Positions 47,393 through 60,282 of a stretch of DNA of 64,000 bases are shown piece after piece. This DNA comes from Monosporascus cannonballus (taxonomy: Eukaryota; Ascomycota; Sordariomycetes; Xylariales). The notes under the pieces are model-generated. The model worked only from the letters and a program-made list of their open reading frames with translations, searched no databases and was not told where the DNA came from. The DNA lies in NCBI GenBank assembly GCA_004154925.1, contig QJNS01000236.1:55168-119167 (forward strand). The letters are read 5' to 3'. The position numbers and the translations under genes are program-made. The first letter of the stretch is position 1. Each line of letters starts with the position of its first letter.

Positions 47393-50328
47393 CTACCAGG
47401 CGAATACCATGAGCGCTGGGTTGAGCGCGACGGGCAGCAGGAAGTGGCAGACGACGATGTTGGCCAGGGGCCAGATGGAGGCGAAGTAGCTGATGCGCCA
47501 CTGGGGCGGGAAGGCGTAGATGCCGCAGATCATGAGCGCGGCGGCGCCGATGCAGAAGACAAACGTGCCCTTGAACCGTCGCAGCAGCCGCGGCAGCTCC
47601 TCGACGAAGTTGACCCGCTCGAGCTCCTTGGCTGTCGCCCCCCACGTCATGTCGATGCTGAAGAAGTGGCTAAGGATCGCCTGCGACACGTGCAGCGAGA
47701 TGCCGCCGAGGAAGATGGAGATAAGCGGGATCCACCTGAGGTTGTCCCAGACTGTTTGTTTCTGCTGTCAGTTTAACCGTATCTATCTATGTACGCGTTT
47801 TTTTATTTCCGGCTCCATGAAGGAAAGGGGGTGATGGAAGATGATGTGCCAAGGTGGGCCGGAAGAAACTTACAGGCCCAGATAAGCGACTGGTCTCCCA
47901 GACGGTATCGCAGGATGGCCAAGGCGACGTTGCCGAAGCCGGTGAAGACGACGATGATGGAAATGTAGATGGCGAACGAGTCGAGGTAGAACTTGTCGTA
48001 CTGGCCGAAATACCACCCGGTGAGGAAGTAGTTGCCGACGGTGAGGATCCAGGCGGCTCCGATGGCGTAGTAGGTGCCAATGTAGGCGCAGATGGTTAGC
48101 TTCTTGGGTAGGTGGATGTTGGAGAACAGGAACCTTCTAAACAGCGGCGTGATGGGGCCCTTGAAGAGCCAGTGCTTGAGGGGGTGGAAGATGAGCTCGT
48201 TGCAGCCGTACGCGTACTTCTCCCACCTCGCGAGCTCGTCGTAGACGGTCAGCGACACGCCCTCCTTGAAGCCCTCGCCCGTGTAGGTCGCGAATCGCAG
48301 GATGTATCCGGCGCACTGCAGGCGGAGCGACATGTCGAAGTCCTCCGACACGTGCGACTCGGACCAATACTTCTCGTAGCCGTCCTCGTCCTCGTACGAG
48401 GCGGCGTCTTGGATGGCCGACCAGCGGAGGATGGCGTTGTGGCCGACGAACGGCGGAGCGTCCCCGTTGGCGACGGAGAAAGAAATGGCCGTGTAGATGA
48501 GGTTGGTGAACCATGTCACGCTATACCAGGGAATCAGTAAACGTTAATGTCCCCACACCAAAGACGGGAGAGACCTACCCTGCCTCGAAGAATGACGTGG
48601 TAACGCGCATGACTCCCGACGAGAACTGCATGATAGCCACCTCGGGAGACTGTTCCATCTCGGTGACCGCGTCCAACAGACAGTCCGATGGCACGCGGGT
48701 GTCGGAGTCGATGATGAGGATGTAGTCGCCGACACGGATATTGCCCTCTGCGAGAGTGCGCCCTTCATCCTCCTCTAGCACCTGCTGGAGGCATTGCTCA
48801 TAAGCCTCTTGCTCATGGGCCTGGGTCCATTCCGGCATCCTCTGGAATTGCTTCAGCTTCTCTTCGATACGGTTGCTGACCATTAGAGCGTAGTTCATGT
48901 TAGATGCCTTCTTGAATTTACCACGACGCAAAAATGGGCGAGATCCGTCCTGGGGATTGGGGTTGTGTGGTGGCCGAGAGACCCAACCGATATTATGCTC
49001 GTCGTAGAACTCTCGGCGGGCATTCTTGTCTTCTTCGGAAATCAGCTGCATACCATCGTCATTGACAAAGATGTTGGCGCTGCCGCCCTGAAGCTCGTAC
49101 GTGGAGATGCATTGTTTTAGCGAGGCGATTGTCGGCTTGATGACAGCACTCAAACCCTCCTTATAGACCGGCATCTGGACCGTCACGTGAGGTAGGGCCT
49201 GAATCTCCCGGTCGAGTTTCCTCCTGGGCGCCTCTCCAGAATAGTGCTTGGAGTTCTGACGGACAGAACCGATAGGACCGAAGATCTCGAAGAAGTTTCC
49301 GACGATCGACTGGAAGAAGAACAGGGAGACAAACAACTGGACAGGAATTACAGCAACCAAGGCCAGGCGGATGTAGCTGTTATCCGTGGCAATCTCCAGC
49401 GCAACGGCTCTGAGACCCGTGCCCAGACATAGAAAGCAGAGGATCAGCGTGATGGCCACCATGATGGGGCTTGTGAGTTGCGTCTTCCGCTTTGGCTCGA
49501 GGGCAGTGGCCTCCAGATCCAGCTCGTCGACGCCGTTCTCCTGGACTGCGGGGCCGCCCTTCTCCTCTTGCTCGCCCTCGTCCTCCTCGCCCTCATCCGT
49601 CCCCCATATCATCTGCATCAACTGCTTTTCCAAATTGGCAGCCCTCGTGAAGATATTCTTGGGGTTATCATCCCACACAACGAGCATCTGGGTGTCCTCA
49701 ATGAACGCGGCGAAGTGGTGCTTCTGGCATCGGGGTAGATCGCGCATGCTGCGAAGGACTTGTAGCCGTAGACCACCCGGTAATGGGATATAGTCTCGAG
49801 CTACCCGCCTCGCGGCCATGATAATGTTGATCACCCTGGTGTTGACCGTTATCGCGCACTGCTCATTCGTTAAGCAAGGATGGCCGTGGTCTACTAGTAA
49901 GGAGAATTACATACCCGGACGTTTAGCTCCATTGACATGTCATACAGCCCATATTGATATTGTCTGAGGTCTGCAGGACAGCAGGTATAGTCGTTTTTCC
50001 TTTTCTTCAGCACCACGCCCTCTCCCGGGAGCATGCCCGTAGTATATCCCCTTTCCAGTTGCTGCTGGTACATGTAGTTGCAGACGACTTCGGCCCTGAC
50101 GTCGTTGACGCTCTCCTGGTCGTTCCGAAAGTCCCCTACTGGAAACAGAGCCGAACTACGGATCGAATCTGGGCGTGACCCGGGCAGACTCGCCGGCCCC
50201 GATGCCGGCGCGCCCTGGCGGGCTCCATTGTTGGACTTACTCTCAGTGACTACCGTCGCTTTCTCCTTCCCAGCTTTCGCTTCGGAGGCGGCCTTCTTGG
50301 GAACGAAGTAGGACTTGAAGACATTCAT
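47393..50328 (-). CDS. Family 2 glycosyltransferase (processive, cellulose/chitin synthase-like membrane protein)
   Basis: Four exons (50328-49915, 49858-48579, 48520-47874, 47751-47393) give 899 residues. The N-terminal ~250 residues are cytosolic, followed by two membrane spans (IMVAITLILCFLCLG and LALVAVIPVQLFVSLFFF). The GT-A domain starts at VTVQMPVYKEGL. The first Asp region is NIFVNDDGMQ, the metal-binding DxD is in IIDSDTRVPSD (about residue 524), the catalytic acid region is SEDFDMSLRLQ (about 625), and ELARWEKYAYG takes the place of the Q/RxxRW product-binding motif. At least four C-terminal spans form the likely translocation channel. The layout is that of processive beta-glycan synthases at the plasma membrane using a UDP-sugar; the product is unknown. 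Related fungal GT2 genes affect hyphal surface growth. All three splice junctions restore the frame and known motifs. Confidence 0.88.
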
Positions 50329-53300
50329 CTCAACAAGCGACGTGTGGTGCTAACGAATGACAAAGCAGACTCGCCGAGAGAACTTCCCAACGAGAGACCA
50401 AGAAACGAACGACAAGATGGTGATAGACAACCACCTTAAAGGGTAAGGATGGATACCATCAAAGGGAGCCGAAGTTGAAATGACTGCGGGAAGCGGGCGG
50501 TACAAGGATGATAAAGACCCCCTTCAGCCGCTTAAGCTATGCCTACAATGGACATTGAGCTCCATGGCATTGGCGGCGTTCTCTAACCGCGGTATATTTG
50601 CCTGACGTTGCAAGCCTAGAACATAGTGCCAGAGAACAGGTCTAGATGGGACCAAACGGTAGTGCAGCGCCTGCAGTAGCCGCATACAGCTTCTGGGGCT
50701 GAAGTGGTAGTCTTTCCAAGCCATTACAGCACATGGCTTGGAAAAGAAGCTATATGCTACAGGGGCCCAATTGAGCAGGCAATATTGGCCTGCAGATGTT
50801 GCCTTGGGTGCATGTATTGGGACCCTGATTAGGGAATTCGCGGCATAGGCTGATGGGAGAGGGACGGTCCAGCTCGGGTGACTGCACGAAAGCATAAAAA
50901 TATCTACGGTTAGCAATAGTGTAACCCTCTCTGGTGCTCCAGGCGGTTGTGTCGGTGGACGCGATCCCCACTCCAGGAACACTTAGCAAGTCCACGCACG
51001 TAAGTGCCCTGCTCCTCGCCTCTGCATGTTCTCGACTTCATCACACTGGGGCGTCAAACCTGACCGCGAAGGCGGGACGCTCGACGGAATCCCGGGTAGA
51101 TTATCCTACTACTCTCGTTGTGAGGTTCAGAGGACTGACGAATCCCTTGGCTCGCGGGTCCTGATTCAAAAATAATTGACGCACTGTTTAGGACCCACTG
51201 ATTAAAAGTGTCAATTATTTTGATCACGACCCGGCTCCTTGAGCCTCCGTATCCGGCCTCTGGATTTGCTGTATGGATCGTAGACGTCGAAACCCATATG
51301 ACTGAGGGGCGAAATAATTTGAGAATCTGCAAAATGTTCTATTGCCCGCTTGTCGCCCAGAGCCTACTGCGTACATAACAGATTTCCTCGTATTCTTCAT
51401 ATCCACACATATTCTATAGGATCGGGCACGCCGACTTGCATAGCACAACGTACAGGTGTGGGTGGGATCAGAACACTAATTAGTTGGGGTGGAAGATGAA
51501 GCACCTGAGCGCTGAGATACGGCCTTCAGAGGGAAGCAGGAACTTCTGTTTCCAGACCCAATGCCTATCTGCAAACTGGTAGTCCAACAGCATGACGTGA
51601 GTGGTCGGTGGGCGAAGGACCCGTAACAAGCCCGTTCCAGCTCCGAGACCGTGCGTCTTCAGCGTGTGCTATCGTTCCCAGGTGGGAAACATCGTCAGGA
51701 TTGCTGCGGCACTGGTACCCATCGTAGCTATGCAAGTGCAAGTTGGGTGATTCGGCGGCATAGCGAGGACAGAAATTCCCGTAGGCCTCGTTATAAGACT
51801 GGGAGAAGAGGCGGGCCGTTTGTTGTTATGAAGCCTCATCACGCTCCAGCTTGCAATCCGAGGAAGAGCTGATTCCAGCTGCTATCGAGCTTGTCGAAGT
51901 TGCAGCAAAATGTGTCAAGGGTGGTGGAATACGAGGAGATACTGGCGGCACCTTCCCTGTGCGGTCGAGCTGATCTGCGAGTGGCGCCGGCAAACCGATA
52001 GACGTCCAATCGAATGAATGAACATGCATGTGCTCGATGTGTTCGCAGGTCGTTGCTGGCATGCTAAGCGCTATGTATTATGTTGCTTAAGAACTGTATG
52101 TATAGTTGCGTGTCCTGTCTTCAGCCGTTTTCCGACATCTTTATAGATATTAAAAAATCTGAGACACCATGCTCCAGATGACGTCTTTACACAAATCGAT
52201 TGAAGACAGGCAGACAACGTTTCATATGGATTGGCTGTATGCTAAGGCCGAAATAGAAAGCTTTAAGATATGGCCAGGCCTCTTGCATCTGTCAGCATTT
52301 GCCTGTTATATGGAGGCACTGTACAATATTGCGTAGAGATAAAGTGATCGCATTGCCTCAATGATAGACGTTGGCATTTCTCCCTGCTAGGTATTGTATG
52401 AAGGAGCTCATCCTTAATCCTCCTGTCCTCTTAAACCATTAGAAAACGAAACGGCCCTCCTCCGAGGGCAATCCAAAGGCGGTTGTTTTTTCCTTGGACA
52501 ATTTTCCGTCTGCCTAGAATCGAAGTTTTCAGCGTGCATTTTCAGAAGCCAAAAAGTATAAACCGATAAACGGGCTCAAAAGTTACTGGCTGATACAAAC
52601 TCAATAGCGCCGTTCTCGCTGCTTGCATGAGTTTGCATACATACCCACATACACGCACGTACGCAAATCTCCGAAGCACACGCGAGGAGATCGAGATAGC
52701 CGTAGGTGCCTCAACGTGGCATGCTAGGACAATGAATTCATTGGGCTTGCCGAGGGTCGATATTTGTGTGCGGAAAGCTTGGTTCTTCTTATCAGAGCGG
52801 TTTCCGTGTTGCTTCCATATCCGCGTTCGCTTCCCTAGTCCAACTAATATTATGCAGAACAGAGTTCCACTCATTGCCACGATGCTTCGTAGCTCCCTCC
52901 GATTTGCTGTTAGGGGGACGCTATTGCGAAGCTTTCGCAGCCCCTCTCATCTCGCCAGGCACAGGTGGAAATATCTCAGCCCAATTGGCATGTGTGGCTT
53001 CACTAATGTTGGCTCCGGTCTTCAGCCGCGATTCCAAGACACAGCGGACACAGCGAACATCCTGGAATGAGGCTGGTCGTCAGTGGGGTGGCAATTAGCG
53101 AGGTTAAGCTCGCATCTGCCATCCATAATATCGAATGATGCTTACCCCAACGACTTCGTCGCTTATTGATCGACATAGGACGCTGCAAGTATTAGATGAT
53201 GAGAATTTCGTAGGAAGCAACTGAAAAAAAAAGCCTCGTTCAGATATCCATACCCCAATTAGACCTGAATCCAAGTCGTCTGAGACCCTGACAATAGCCG

Positions 53301-56004
53301 AAATAGACGGCAGGACTGATATCGAAGATTCATCAAAGCGTCAGGCGACGAAATATGATCTCTCTGTAGTGGACGGCAATAGTGCATCGTCAATGCACCT
53401 CGGATGCAACTTTCTAGTTCCTGCTGATCCCCCCGGAAGTGATGGGAAGCATTTCAACAAATGGTGATACTTCGTGTACGATAAGCAGGGAGTTTGATAC
53501 TTTCCACGATAGCATCACCAACGCAGCCTTTGATAAATGAGTCCCCTATCACACCAAAGGAACGGCTATACACCCGGGTTGTGTGACAGGTTAGCGTGGC
53601 GGAACTCCGCGGCGAAGCTCATGCGAGATGAATAGGTATCACGATGCAAAGCATACTCGCCACGAGAGGATATCGAAGTACGATTGTTTTATCCACAATT
53701 ATTCTACCTTGGAGTTCGTGCCGTGTCAAATACTGAGGAGCCGCGCACAACAGGCGGGAGCCCGCATGATCTGGGATGGCCCCGGATGGTTGTTGTAGAC
53801 CCCTCCGATCATACCTACCATTATAGTGCGGCTACCTAGGTAGTTCATAGAGGTATTTGCTTGCCATGTTTGCCATCCCTTCTGTCCATATAGTGCATCA
53901 ATATGTGGGAAGTAGACATAGCTGTACACGTCCTCATTATCCCCACATGGCCAGAAGCAAACGCAGCTGCGAAAGTGGGTGCCGTGCCGGTCGGGTTGGG
54001 CCCACTTGGAAGCCGGCCGGCGACCGAATTCGGAATTTCATCAAGGTCGCCCAATTACGCCCCCGGGAAATGTTGGGCAATGACGCAAGGCCCAATATCT
54101 CCGCGTGGATCACCCTCGTTTTCTCAGAAATGCGCCGCGTGAGCCCAAACCGCCTGTCACACCCGACCATATGCTGTGCGACTTGTCCACGAAACCTCCT
54201 AGCCAGCCTCGCAACGCTTGGGAGATTCGTCTGTTCTGTGTACAGCGACTCGCCAGCTAGACGCCTACCCTCTATTAGCGATCCGACATTGCCTGCGGCG
54301 GTCGGAGCAGGCCCTTATTGGATACCGGAACGGTTGGTGGCAATCAATCGGGTGGGGGTTTTCACGATTATTGCGGCTGCGCTGCATGCTTTAGGGGTCC
54401 AATGAACCCCAACAATCTCCTGGCTGCCCTGGCAACTGGCTGGCCACGAGACCAACTACCACCTGAGTTAGAGACGCCCTGGATTTTAGAGAAAAATCAT
54501 ATGAATGCTCCGATGGAACCGGAGGGCCAGCACTTGACTGGTGGAAGGATCGGGAGGGTTGGGTGACTAGCCAATTATAATTAACCTGATCAAGATTAAA
54601 TATGCCAACTGCTAGTGTAGCATATAGGACAAGATGGATGTCGTTAAGGAGACCAGGTATTAATAAATTAGGAACTACGAAGTCTACACGTGCGTACCAA
54701 ATCTTGAGCGGCGCGTGCAACGTCCAGGCAGGTTTGCGATTTCTCATACCGGACTATAGAATGATATAGAGATGAGAAAACAGCCGTGGAGACATCCCGT
54801 GGTTGATATTGCCCAATATTGTGGGTTTCTTGTATGAGTGCAGGGTAGCGTCATTTTAGCGGAGGCCGTCAGGTCTGCAGTCAGGGTATAGTTGCTTACG
54901 TACCTTTTTTTATCTCCCTTTTAGCCATACCGATGCGGCCTATGATATCATTCCCGCGCCAATTCCATGTGCTGTCTATGGAGACCGAAAGTTAAAAAGT
55001 ACTGCAAGGGAAGGCTAATGCGAGTGTCTCGTGGGACGTCCTGACTCCGAACCATTCATGGATTTAACAGGCTGCCAGGTGTCGATTGCTGGGACCAATG
55101 TACTAGGCGCTCAATCAATTGCTTCGAGTTCTTCCTTACCATTCTTCGCTGTGCAACTTCTTCTACATGGGGTTCGGGGTAGGTATACTTGCGTACCATT
55201 GCCCTTGGCACTTACAGGTACCTCACTACAGTAGTAGCTACGACTCCCTACGCACGTGTCTCGCGATCTGATTTCGAGAATCGCGAGCTAGAGCTACACT
55301 TACAAGCATCGAAAGAGAGCCAGCCAAAAGGTCACCGCGCCTACTCGTGACGATCCCTGACTGTTTTATGCAAGGTTGGAGACAAGCACAAAACCAGAGT
55401 CATTCCACGCTGCCCTAAAGAATCGTAGCGAACCAATCTCCTGATGCATATAGGTAGGTACTGTAATGCCCGTTACCTTTGCTTCTTGGTTATCATCCCT
55501 CGATTGCCAGGGTTCAGTTTCTTAGATTTCCCATCCCCTTCGAATTCCCACTATACATTGCCTATCATGCCCCGCATTGTCGTCAGAACTGCTGCTTGAG
55601 CCCCATCAACGAACAGACCAACAGCTTTGTTGCCTACTCTCAAACTGCGACCTCTTTGAGTGGCCCTGGCCAACCTACTACTTCCCACAACGACATCCTT
55701 AGAGACACCTATTTTTCTTTGTTCTTGCTTTACGAACTTCTACATACATACTATCCTGACCCGACGCCACCGACAGGAAGACTGTATATCTGTCATACTG
55801 CCTACTTATCCAACCGAGCCCGGCTGCAACGACCAAAAGAGTAGCAATACCCTCTCTTGGCGGCTGTTCACGGGACTCTAGCATCTCACCGCCACAGGCC
55901 GTCAGCACAACCCGGTCCTGTTGACACACCCTTCTAAGATATAAACCACCCAATCGCGCCTCTTACTGCGCTTCTCAATTCACTGCCATCTTTATCTGTC
56001 CGTG
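50329..56004. other. Long gene-free stretch
   Basis: About 5.7 kb. The left 300 bases are the GT2 promoter and the last ~600 bases the trehalase promoter, with pyrimidine-rich tracts at 55,480-55,980. In between, open frames of up to 182 codons (53857-54405) and 152 codons (50524-50982, minus) lack family motifs and are contradicted by overlapping frames. A TACCTAGGTA palindrome is at 53833-53842. Probably decayed repeat DNA. Confidence 0.5.
53833..53842. repeat. Palindromic decamer TACCTAGGTA, copy 4
   Basis: Exact copy within the long gene-free stretch left of the trehalase gene. Confidence 0.7.
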
Positions 56005-58483
56005 ATGGCCGACTACGTCACGCCATCGAAGCTGCGACCTCATGTGCAGCGTGGATCCGAGGATCTCGGAGTCTACGATGATGCGAGAACATACTACACC
56101 TCCGATGACCGCCACGCAAATCAACGCCATCGGCGGACCCGCACATTTTCCCAGGTACGTTGAGTCTCAATGGCACATATGAAGCCGAGCTATCTTGCTA
56201 ACTACGGGACAGAACAGCCTGGTTCACCAGATGCAGCGTAGTATGGGGCTCAATGAGCCCCACAGACGTGGGAGTCATGGTAAGTTACATTTCGGACCAA
56301 TCTCCCTACCCTGATTCAACGTTCATATACTGATTCCGAGCCTGTTCCGTAGATGAGGCAAGCAGGCCCCATGCCCGCCAATTCCTAGTCGACGTCGATC
56401 ACACTCTCGAAAGTCTACAAGAGCAAGAAGATACCGACAGGAATATGCAGATCACGATCGAGGATGCCGGACCGAAGGTGCGTTTATATCCACTCCATGC
56501 CGTACGATAATTGTATCTAAGACGCTATTCCCTAGGTGATATCCTTGCGAACGGCGGCCTCCGATGGATACAACCGATTCGATATCAGGGGGACGTATAT
56601 GCTCTCAAACCTGCTACAGGAGCTATCTATGGCCAAAGAGTTCGGACGCAAACGCATAGTCCTTGATATCGGTCGTCTCAACGAGAACCCTGTCAACAGA
56701 TTGTCCAGACTGATCAGGGGCCAATTTTGGGAAGGGTTGACACGACGTATCGATGCATCGAGCATTGAAGTTGCCGCAAAAGACCCCAAAGATTGGACCG
56801 ACGACCCCAGGCCTCGTATCTACGTCCCCCCTGGAACTCCCGAGCAGTTAGAGTACTACCAAAAACTGGCACGCGAACGCCCCGAAATCCGGTTAGATGT
56901 ACAGGTCCTGCCCGAGAAGATTACCCCGGAACTGGTTAGGGACATGAACGAGAAACCCGGACTCCTCGCTGTGGACATGGAAGAGGTTGTCGATCCGAAA
57001 ACGGGACAGAAGACGCTTCAAGGGGTGCCCTTCGTGGTTCCAGGAGGGAGATTCAATGAGTTGTATGGATGGGACAGCTACATGACGTCTTTGGGTCTCC
57101 TCGTAAACGACAAAGTGGATCTGGCTAAGGCTCTTGTCAAGAACTTCTGTTTTTGCATTAAACACTACGGCAAAATCCTCAACGCAACCAGGTCGTACTA
57201 CCTCCTCCGCTCTCAACCGCCCTTCCTCACGGATATGGCACTTCGAGTCTACGAGAAGATCAAGCACGAACCGGGTGCTACCGACTTCCTCCGCACGGCT
57301 ATTCTGGCGGCTATTAAAGAGTACTATTGTGTATGGACGGCGGCACCACGACTGGACCCCAAGACCGGCCTGTCCAGATATCGACCCGATGGTATTGGAA
57401 TCCCTCCGGAAACCGAAGCTTCCCATTTCGTGCATATCCTGCAGCCATATGTGGAGAAGCACAAGATGACTTTCAAGGAGTTCGTCCGAGCGTACAACTA
57501 TGGGGAGGTCAAGGAACCGGAGTTAGACGAGTACTTCTTGCACGACCGCGCCGTCAGAGAATCGGGCCACGATACCTCTTACCGGCTTGAGAAGGTCTGC
57601 GCAAATCTCGCCACGATTGATCTCAATTCCCTTGTATACAAGTACGAGATGGATATCTCGCGCATAATCCGCAGTGTATTCAATGACAGACTTGTGGTTC
57701 CGGCCGAGTGGTGCGGAGAGGGGATGATGCCCGGCCAGGTCGAAACCTCTGCCGATTGGGACCGGAGATGGAGAAGACGCCGTATCGCCATCCACAAGTA
57801 TCTCTGGAACGAGGAGGAAGGGATGTACTTCGACTACGACACGGTGAAGCAGCAGCAGTGTCATTACGAGACTTGTACGACTTTCTGGCCGCTCTGGGCC
57901 GGAGTACCAGACCCGGAAAAGGCGGCTAGGGTGGTAAAGACGGCCGTGCCCAAGTTCGAGGCGTACGGTGGTCTCTTGTCCGGAACGGAGGAATCCCGAG
58001 GCCCGATCGGCCTGGAACGACCTAACCGACAGTGGGATTATCCGTACGGATGGGCACCTCAGCAGATGCTGGCCTGGACGGGACTTGCCCGTTATGGATA
58101 TTCCGACCTTGCGCAGAGATTGGCGTACAGATGGCTGTTCATGGTCACCAAGGCCTTCTTCGATTTCAACGGTGTTGTAGTAGAGAAGTACGACGTGACG
58201 CGTCCCGTGGATCCCCACCGGGTGGATGCGGAATATGGAAACCAAGGACTTGACTTTAAGGGCGTAGCCAAAGAAGGGTGAGTACATTCCGGAGGCCCCC
58301 TTTGTTACTGATGCTTACTAACCCTTATTCGTAAGATTCGGTTGGGTCAACGCCAGCTACGTCTACGGTCTGCAGTTCATCTCGACCGACATGAAACGAG
58401 CTCTCGGCGCGCTGACTCCCTACGATACGTTCGAGAAAGCCCAGCAGTTGAGAGAAGAAAAGATCCAGGCGGAGCTCTTCTAA
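56005..58483 (+). CDS. Neutral trehalase
   Basis: Five exons (56005-56154, 56213-56279, 56353-56477, 56536-58277, 58336-58483) give 743 residues, close to the family norm. It hydrolyses cytosolic trehalose to two glucose (GH37). The regulatory N-terminus has a PKA-type site RRTRTFS at about residues 43-49 and a calcium-binding-like [17 protein letters not shown] near residue 100, as in yeast Nth1 and Aspergillus TreB. Both trehalase signatures are present: [14 protein letters not shown] near residue 282 and [12 protein letters not shown] near residue 611. The C-terminus ([15 protein letters not shown]) is complete. Activation by PKA phosphorylation and calcium during germination or stress recovery is known for the family. 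The last intron (58278-58335) ends in AAG; other introns have CTAAC-type branch sites. Confidence 0.96.
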
Positions 58484-60282
58484 GGAAATTGACGCTTCCA
58501 AGAAACCGATATAAATCGATGAGAGCTCCTGCTTTACCCATGAACAGCACTGTTATTGCTTTTATGATCCGTAAGAAATGCTTAGACCTTGTCGGTTCCA
58601 GGGAGGTTACGCGGTTACTTCTTTACGTCATCAGGAAGGTATCAATTCAAGTGGCCATGGTTGCATGTTCTTCGAGCATCAGTTGGTTGTCAGTTCGGCG
58701 TCCCAGTCGATATCCAAGGCATCTCGCCCGATAGAATGGATCACGAAGAAGAAATCAGGATCGAGAACGGCGGCTAGCCGCTAGTATTGCGTAGACATCA
58801 TCGCAAGGTTGCCAGAGAAGAACAGATATGTCAGCGGTGGCATCAAAGAGAAAGAGGGGTTGCTCCGGTGGTTACAGTACAGGCTTGCTTGTCATTGTAT
58901 GTTGTATGCATATCAAGAGTATTGACGACAGCGCTACAATTGGCACTATTGAGGATTTGGAATTAGGCCCGTCTCAAACGCGAACTTCGAAGGTAACGAA
59001 CAGGTGGCACGAGCAACCAACGCTTAGGCAACGCCAAAGAGTTGGATAATCATGTGAAGGGATATAAGGAGGGTTAAACACGCTGACGAGGGAGAGGCCA
59101 TACCTAAGCTTTATGCTTCTATGTAGCTCAGGCCAGTGGGATGAAAGCCGAGGCCCAGCCAGACCCACGTTGCCATTCCGACCTCCCACATATATAACGA
59201 GATGTTCTCGGTAACACATGGTTACCGCAGAATGGTCAGTTGAGCGTTTTAGGTCCTAGAGTAACAAAAGTCATTTTCACATGTCATGGTTTTGCCTGTT
59301 ACTTAGCGTTGGATATGCCGTGGGGCTGGCTCTTGTGTAGCGTCAGTCAAGACCAGACAGACCTAGTTCATTTATTTGAGTCATCAGAGGGCTTCTGGAA
59401 CTTAAAATATGACTGTTGCATTTATCTCCGTGGGTATCGTATGATGGGGGAGAGAAAGAAAAGCACCTTGTGAGGATAAGGGCCAACTGTAGATTGTATA
59501 TCCAGTAGAGCATGTAGTCGACAATTCTGGCCCCCAATGTTCCTCGGACTGCCGGTGTAAATAGCGAGTTCTTCTTATTCTTAAGCTCTGGCGTCATCGA
59601 TGGCTGTCGACAGCTTGCTTGCCCATTGCCCCGGCCTCCCGGGCTAGCCTGGGCGCTGCCATTTTGCGGGGGTTACGTACCTAAGCTACCCGGGGGAGCA
59701 GCACTCGGTAATTCATGGGTTGGACGAACCCCACTGTTCCCCATTGAGCCGAGGAGCGGGTCCTCCCCCAGACGTCAGAAGCGCAGCTCTCCCCTGTTTC
59801 CCGAGGCCGATCTTCCCTCTACTCGTCAAGAGCTTCCGTCACGGTCACAGGATCCACGACTTTCCCATTAGTTAGTTCGATGATGGCCGGGGTTTTCGAG
59901 TCGAGGGCGAGCTGACTGGGCTGGTTCTACACTACATAACTAGGTTGTACGTTCGATGTGTTGCCGCTTGCCCGACTGATTCCGAGGACGGGGTGCCGTG
60001 CCCCTTGGTATGTGCGTGATGGGCTTGTAACCGGGCTTGTGAGTGTAATAGGTGACTAGTATTAGAAGCTCTCCGTGCGCTTGACTTCTTAAATATACAC
60101 TTTATCCGCCCAGAGTCTTCGTCTTGTGTCTTGGGTCCTATTCCCTTCTTGGAGAAAGGTAAAACCCCTTTACATTCCACCGCCTCGAACCCTTGCGTAT
60201 TATTCAAGGTCCCGTCATACCTACCATCTCATCATAGAGGAGCACTATTAATAAGACAATACCCGTTGCCGAGTGGAACATC
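58484..60282. other. Gene-free intergenic stretch with the isocitrate lyase promoter
   Basis: No supported reading frame. The right 350 bases are the promoter and leader of isocitrate lyase; TTAAATATAC at about 60,090 could act as a TATA element. I looked for acetate-regulator (FacB-type) sites and cannot call one with confidence. Confidence 0.6.

Noticed and set aside
50524..50982. A 152-codon minus-strand frame downstream of nothing recognisable
   Set aside because: No family signature, no splice context, and competing frames of similar length.
53857..54405. A 182-codon plus-strand frame
   Set aside because: Irregular composition, overlapping frames on both strands, no motif or hydrophobic pattern; likely chance in gene-free DNA.
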